Source: Marinobacter sp. S0848L (GTDB taxonomy: Bacteria > Pseudomonadota > Gammaproteobacteria > Pseudomonadales > Oleiphilaceae). From it: DNA of 64,000 nt. The notes under the pieces are model-generated. The model was not told the origin of the DNA. It searched no databases and saw nothing but the letters and a program-made list of their open reading frames with translations. Each line of letters begins with the position of its first letter. The stretch's first letter is position 1. The DNA is taken from assembly GCF_023016065.1 (NCBI RefSeq), contig NZ_JALKAQ010000010.1:1-64000 (forward strand), in the 5' to 3' direction. The translations under genes and the position numbers were made by a program. Below, one piece after another: positions 60,106 through 64,000 of the stretch.

Positions 60106-60708
60106 ATGCCTGATCTGATTCTTGCTTCCGCTTCCCCCCGGCGCGCTGAATTGCTCCAACAGATAGGCTTAGATTTTCAGGTACAACCAGCGGATATTGA
60201 TGAAACGCCCGCCTCGTCGGAAACGCCTGAGCATTACGTCGAGCGTCTGGCTCGGGAAAAAGCGCTGAGCATCGCCAGGCAGTATCCGGAAAAGTTGGTG
60301 CTGGGCTCTGATACGTCTGTCATCCACTATGAAGAAATATTGGGAAAACCCGAGTCCACCGAGCAGGCTGTGAGTATGCTTCAGGCGTTGTCCGGAAGCA
60401 CTCATCAGGTATTAACCGCCGTGGCTCTGGCCAAAGGTGCGGAATGTTGGTCCCGGGTGGTGACCACCGATGTCACCTTCCGGGAGCTGGAAGCCGCAGA
60501 GATCAGCGCGTATGTTGCCAGCGGTGAACCCATGGATAAAGCGGGGAGCTATGGCATTCAGGGCTTGGGTGGCATTTTCGTCAGTGCGATCAAGGGTAGT
60601 TACAGTGCGGTGGTGGGGCTTCCTCTTCAGGAAACTGCGGCATTGCTCGCTCAAGCGGGCCACTCGGTGATCCAGTCCTGGCCGAGAACTAAGGAGAGTC
60701 AGCAATGA
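60106..60708 (+). CDS. maf: Maf-like nucleoside triphosphate pyrophosphatase (YhdE type)
   Basis: Maf proteins hydrolyse noncanonical or excess nucleotides such as dTTP and UTP to monophosphates. The 200-residue product begins with the family P-loop-like [18 protein letters not shown], then [18 protein letters not shown], and [15 protein letters not shown]. YhdE is the E. coli member in this same position after mreD. It overlaps rng by 4 nt. Confidence 0.95.
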   Translation: MPDLILASASPRRAELLQQIGLDFQVQPADIDETPASSETPEHYVERLAREKALSIARQYPEKLVLGSDTSVIHYEEILGKPESTEQAVSMLQALSGSTHQVLTAVALAKGAECWSRVVTTDVTFRELEAAEISAYVASGEPMDKAGSYGIQGLGGIFVSAIKGSYSAVVGLPLQETAALLAQAGHSVIQSWPRTKESQQ

Positions 60709-62186
60709 GTGAAGAAATTCTGATCAACGTAACACCGGTGGAAACCCGGGTGGCGCTGGTCGAAAACGGCATGTTGCAGGAAGCCTACATCGAGCGGACC
60801 AGCCGCAAAGGCATTGTTGGCAATATCTACAAGGGCAAAGTGGTTCGGGTTTTGCCGGGTATGGAGGCCGCGTTTGTAGACATCGGCCTTGAGCGGGCAG
60901 CCTTTATTCATGCTTCGGATGTTGTCGCGAGCCAACCACCAACGGAAGACGAATCGGACGGCCCGCGAGTGGTCCCGGATATCCGCACTTTACTGCGGGA
61001 AGGTCAGTCGTTAGTGGTTCAGGTGACGAAAGACCCGATCGGCACCAAAGGCGCACGGCTGACCACGCAGCTTTCGGTACCCTCCCGGTATCTGGTGTTC
61101 ATGCCGGGTGTAAAGCACATTGGTATCTCTCAGCGCATCGAAGACGACACCGAACGGGCCCGTCTGAAATCCATTGTTGAAGAAGCCGCCGCAGAGCATC
61201 AGGAAGTGGATGGCGGCTATATCATCCGCACCGCAGCCGAAGGTGCGCAGGCGGAAGAACTCATCGCCGACATGGTGTATTTGCACCGGCTGAGCCAGTC
61301 GGTGCACGAACGTATCAACAAAGCGCCGGCACCGTCTGCGGTGTATCAGGACCTGCCGCTGTTTATCCGCACCATTCGCGATTTGATCCGCCCACAAACC
61401 GAGAAGGTGCGCATCGACAGCCGGGAAAGTCATCAGCGGGTGATGGACTTTGTGCATGAGTTCGTCACCGAGTTTGCCGACAAGGTGGAGTATTACCCTG
61501 GCGAACGCCCCATCTTTGATCTGTACTCCGTGGAAGACGAGATCCAAAAAGCCCTCAGCCGCAAAGTGCAGCTGAAATCCGGCGGTTACGTGATCATAGA
61601 TCAAACCGAAGCGATGACCACCATCGACATCAACACCGGCGCCTTTGTCGGGCATCGTAATCTTGAAGAAACCATCTTCAAGACCAACCTTGAAGCCGCC
61701 CGGTCGATCAGCCGGCAGCTGAGACTGCGCAACCTCGGTGGCATTATCATCATCGATTTCATCGACATGGATGATACGGAACACCAAAGACAAGTGCTCC
61801 GTATGCTCGAGAAAATGCTTGAGCGCGATCATGCGAAAACCAAAATCACCGGTGTTTCCGAGCTAGGCTTAGTGGAAATGACCCGAAAGCGCACCACGGA
61901 AAGCCTCGGGCAAGTGCTGTGCGAGCCGTGCCCGATCTGTGATGGCCGCGGTTTTCTGAAAACCTCTGAAACCGTTTGCTATGAGATTTTCCGGGAAATT
62001 CTTCGGGTGAACCGGGTGTACGAGGCGGAAAGCTATCTGGTGATGGCCTCCCAGAACGTGGTTGATCGGTTGCTTGATGAGGAATCTGACAACGTGGCGG
62101 ATCTGGAAACCTTCATCAAAAAGACCATTCGATTCCAGGTTGAACCGTTCTACAGCCAGGAGCAGTATGATGTGGTTCTGCTCTGA
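60705..62186 (+). CDS. rng: Ribonuclease G
   Basis: RNase G (CafA) makes the 5' end of 16S rRNA and degrades some mRNAs. An N-terminal S1 domain starts near residue 38 ([24 protein letters not shown]). The RNase E/G catalytic core has the Mg-binding Asp residues in [10 protein letters not shown] (near 306) and [10 protein letters not shown] (near 350). The Zn-link CPICDGRG is near residue 412. The large C-terminal scaffold of RNase E is absent, as expected. 493 residues; E. coli 489. Confidence 0.97.
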   Translation: MSEEILINVTPVETRVALVENGMLQEAYIERTSRKGIVGNIYKGKVVRVLPGMEAAFVDIGLERAAFIHASDVVASQPPTEDESDGPRVVPDIRTLLREGQSLVVQVTKDPIGTKGARLTTQLSVPSRYLVFMPGVKHIGISQRIEDDTERARLKSIVEEAAAEHQEVDGGYIIRTAAEGAQAEELIADMVYLHRLSQSVHERINKAPAPSAVYQDLPLFIRTIRDLIRPQTEKVRIDSRESHQRVMDFVHEFVTEFADKVEYYPGERPIFDLYSVEDEIQKALSRKVQLKSGGYVIIDQTEAMTTIDINTGAFVGHRNLEETIFKTNLEAARSISRQLRLRNLGGIIIIDFIDMDDTEHQRQVLRMLEKMLERDHAKTKITGVSELGLVEMTRKRTTESLGQVLCEPCPICDGRGFLKTSETVCYEIFREILRVNRVYEAESYLVMASQNVVDRLLDEESDNVADLETFIKKTIRFQVEPFYSQEQYDVVLL

Positions 62187-62226
62187 TCTCTGAGCGGCCG
62201 AGAATTCCAAGGGCTGACCGATAACC

Positions 62227-64000
62227 ATGTCGATCCGCGATGAAGACAGTGTTCAGGCAGACCCGCCACCCGGAGGACTGATCGGCCGCGTTTTGGCGGG
62301 CGTTGCCTCGTGCGTGTGGTGGGCGTTGCTGGTTTTTCTGGTGTTACTCGCCTTATACGCGGGCATTGGCCGGCAGCTTACCGCTAATATTGATCAATTC
62401 ACCGATCGGACTGCCCGAATCCTCTCCGAACAAACTGGTCTGGACATCAGCATCGGCCGCCTTTCCTCTTCCTGGCAGTGGCTCAACCCGTCGGTTACCG
62501 CTTCTGAAATCACCGTGCGTCATCCCGAAACAGGGAAAGTGGTGGCAGATCTTGAGTATCTGAATGCCAAGCTGGATTTCCTGTCGTCTTTAATGCGCTT
62601 TCGTATTGTATTTGAAAATTTCGAAGCGGACGAGCTTGTGCTCACGTTGACCCGATCAGTCGTGCCCGGGGATGAAAGTCCCGTCGAAGAATTGCTGCAA
62701 AACCCGTTGAAAGAGGGGCGCAACCTGCAAAAGTGGCTGGATTATGCCGGCACTTGGCTGTCCGACCCGGAAGTCAGAATTACCCGGGTAAGCCTGACTC
62801 TGAATGACGGCAAAGAGCATTTACGCCACATCGATATTCCCCAGTTGGATTTGCTTTACCGCCGTGGGCTGTTTCAGGCCGGAGGGCGTGCAATGCAAAG
62901 CGGCACGGCCACCCAGTTGGCGAGCTTTGCCTTAGTAGGGCAGCAATTTTTTCGGGGCGACTTTACCGGGCAACTGTACCTTGACGTCGATTCCGGCCGA
63001 TTATTCGACGGCCTGGTGGACGACCTCAGCTGGAAAGGCATTCGCGTGGAAGGCTTCGATGTCGGCGGCAAGGCCTGGCTGACCTTTGAAGAAGGCGAAC
63101 TGGAACAGATTCAGGGGCAAGTCGAAACACCGTATTTGCAGTTGGGTGTAAACAGTCAGTCGCTGGCACCACTGGAACACATATACGCACGGTTCGGCTG
63201 GAAGCGGGGCGAGGCACTCATGTTCCAGCAACTGCAGTGGCAGTGGGCCGGAGATGTGGTGCAACCATTCAGTTTCAGAATTCAGCCCGAAGACTATGGC
63301 ACGGCCCTCGTGGCCGATGCCTTGCCGCTCGACCCACTCCGAAGGCTGATACTGAACCTGCAGCTGTTACCGGAAGTGGCTAATCAGGCGCTGGAGCATT
63401 ACCGACCGCAAGGTTATGTGGATGACATGCTGTTGCAACTGCCTGAGCAGACCGGAGATTTCAGCTTGTCTGGGCAACTGAGAGAAGTCAGCGCGCAGGC
63501 CTGGGAAGGTGCGCCGGGGGCAACGGGGCTTGCCGGGTATTTCGAGTTGTCCGCGCAAGGCGGTTTTGTCGAATTAGATGCCACGGATCCGGTTACTCTG
63601 GGTTTTCCTTCCTTATTCGTTGACGAATGGGCTTTTGACTCACTGACAGGGCGGGTGTCCTGGTTAACGGATGGCTCTGTGGTTCGGGTCTTCGCTGATG
63701 ATCTTGAGTTCGGGTATCAGCAGAACACGGCGATCACCGGCGCGTTCGATCTGAAACTCGACGGACAGGGTGAAGACAACCTTGGTTTGCGAGTGGGTGT
63801 CAAAAACGGCACCGCTGACATGCTGGCGGCCTTTGTGCCTGCCTATGTGGTGGATGAAGGGCTTTACCAGTGGTTGTCTACCCGAATTGAAGAGGCAGAT
63901 GTTCTTGCCGGTGAATATTATGGCCATGGCCGCATTAGCGCCGACGCCCCGGAGGGATCCTTCGTGTCGTCTATGTGGTATGAATTCGAAAATGGCAGGG
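62227..64000 (+). CDS. yhdP: YhdP family envelope protein (partial, runs past window end)
   Basis: The ATG at 62227 (MSIRDEDSVQADPPPGG) opens a frame that is still open at 64000, giving at least 591 residues; E. coli YhdP is about 1266. An N-terminal membrane segment (about residues 30-51, VWWALLVFLVLLALYAGIG) precedes the AsmA-like region (DISIGRLSSSWQWLNPSVTASEI). YhdP, like other AsmA-like/TamB proteins, is thought to carry phospholipids between the membranes. The position after rng is conserved. 38 nt after the rng stop. Confidence 0.93.
   Translation, partial: MSIRDEDSVQADPPPGGLIGRVLAGVASCVWWALLVFLVLLALYAGIGRQLTANIDQFTDRTARILSEQTGLDISIGRLSSSWQWLNPSVTASEITVRHPETGKVVADLEYLNAKLDFLSSLMRFRIVFENFEADELVLTLTRSVVPGDESPVEELLQNPLKEGRNLQKWLDYAGTWLSDPEVRITRVSLTLNDGKEHLRHIDIPQLDLLYRRGLFQAGGRAMQSGTATQLASFALVGQQFFRGDFTGQLYLDVDSGRLFDGLVDDLSWKGIRVEGFDVGGKAWLTFEEGELEQIQGQVETPYLQLGVNSQSLAPLEHIYARFGWKRGEALMFQQLQWQWAGDVVQPFSFRIQPEDYGTALVADALPLDPLRRLILNLQLLPEVANQALEHYRPQGYVDDMLLQLPEQTGDFSLSGQLREVSAQAWEGAPGATGLAGYFELSAQGGFVELDATDPVTLGFPSLFVDEWAFDSLTGRVSWLTDGSVVRVFADDLEFGYQQNTAITGAFDLKLDGQGEDNLGLRVGVKNGTADMLAAFVPAYVVDEGLYQWLSTRIEEADVLAGEYYGHGRISADAPEGSFVSSMWYEFENGR

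Overview
The window looks like a chromosomal segment of a marine gammaproteobacterium, most likely Marinobacter or a close relative. This rests on gene order and protein character, not on a database search. GC content is moderately high and coding density is high. There is no rRNA, recognisable tRNA, CRISPR array, prophage or transposase gene. Nearly all genes are housekeeping genes in conserved blocks.

Layout. (1) 0.3-2 kb: orn and queG, convergent and overlapping. (2) 2-15 kb: the amiB superoperon nnr-tsaE-amiB-mutL-miaA-hfq-hflX-hflK-hflC, then hisZ and purA. (3) 15-18.6 kb, minus strand: small membrane protein-srkA-small membrane protein-cmoA-cmoB. (4) 18.7-24.6 kb: an FAD oxidoreductase, comF, and the biotin operon bioB-bioF-bioC-bioD without bioH, behind a BirA-type operator. 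(5) 24.6-29.7 kb: a flagellar-rod-like mini-protein, a SprA-type putative metalloprotease, and two tandem ~600-residue acyl-CoA dehydrogenases. (6) 29.9-41.2 kb: endA, holA-lptE-leuS, ybeL, and lnt-corC-ybeY-ybeZ-miaB, following the E. coli leuS/miaB neighbourhood but without nadD after holA. (7) 41.5-49.3 kb: trmH, ndpA, cysDN, a PilZ protein, rimO and carbonic anhydrase. (8) 49.3-53.6 kb: two-subunit pyruvate carboxylase (pycA-pycB, with can just downstream) and a divergent LysR regulator. (9) 54-57.3 kb: gatCAB. (10) 57.7-64 kb: mreBCD-maf-rng-yhdP, with yhdP cut by the window edge.

Functional themes are tRNA and ribosome modification (queG, tsaE, miaA, cmoA/B, miaB, trmH, rimO, gatCAB), cell-envelope construction (amiB, lptE, lnt, mreBCD, yhdP), and a carboxylation axis in which the biotin pathway and carbonic anhydrase can supply cofactor and bicarbonate to the biotin-dependent pyruvate carboxylase.

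The most unusual content is not protein-coding. Twelve intergenic elements of about 99-115 bp lie between the genes. Each complete element is a long inverted repeat with arms of about 29 nt around a conserved core. Arm sequences differ from copy to copy yet remain almost perfectly self-complementary, while the core is conserved (family A, ten copies, two small covarying hairpins) or belongs to a second type (family B, two copies). Three family A pairs stand core-to-core in inverted orientation, like REP/BIME pairs. I do not recognise this as a named element and consider it the best candidate here for something undescribed. Other points of interest are an mreC with no ATG/GTG/TTG start before its membrane anchor, a CysN with a degenerate APS-kinase tail, and a PsrA-like operator in front of the acyl-CoA dehydrogenase pair.
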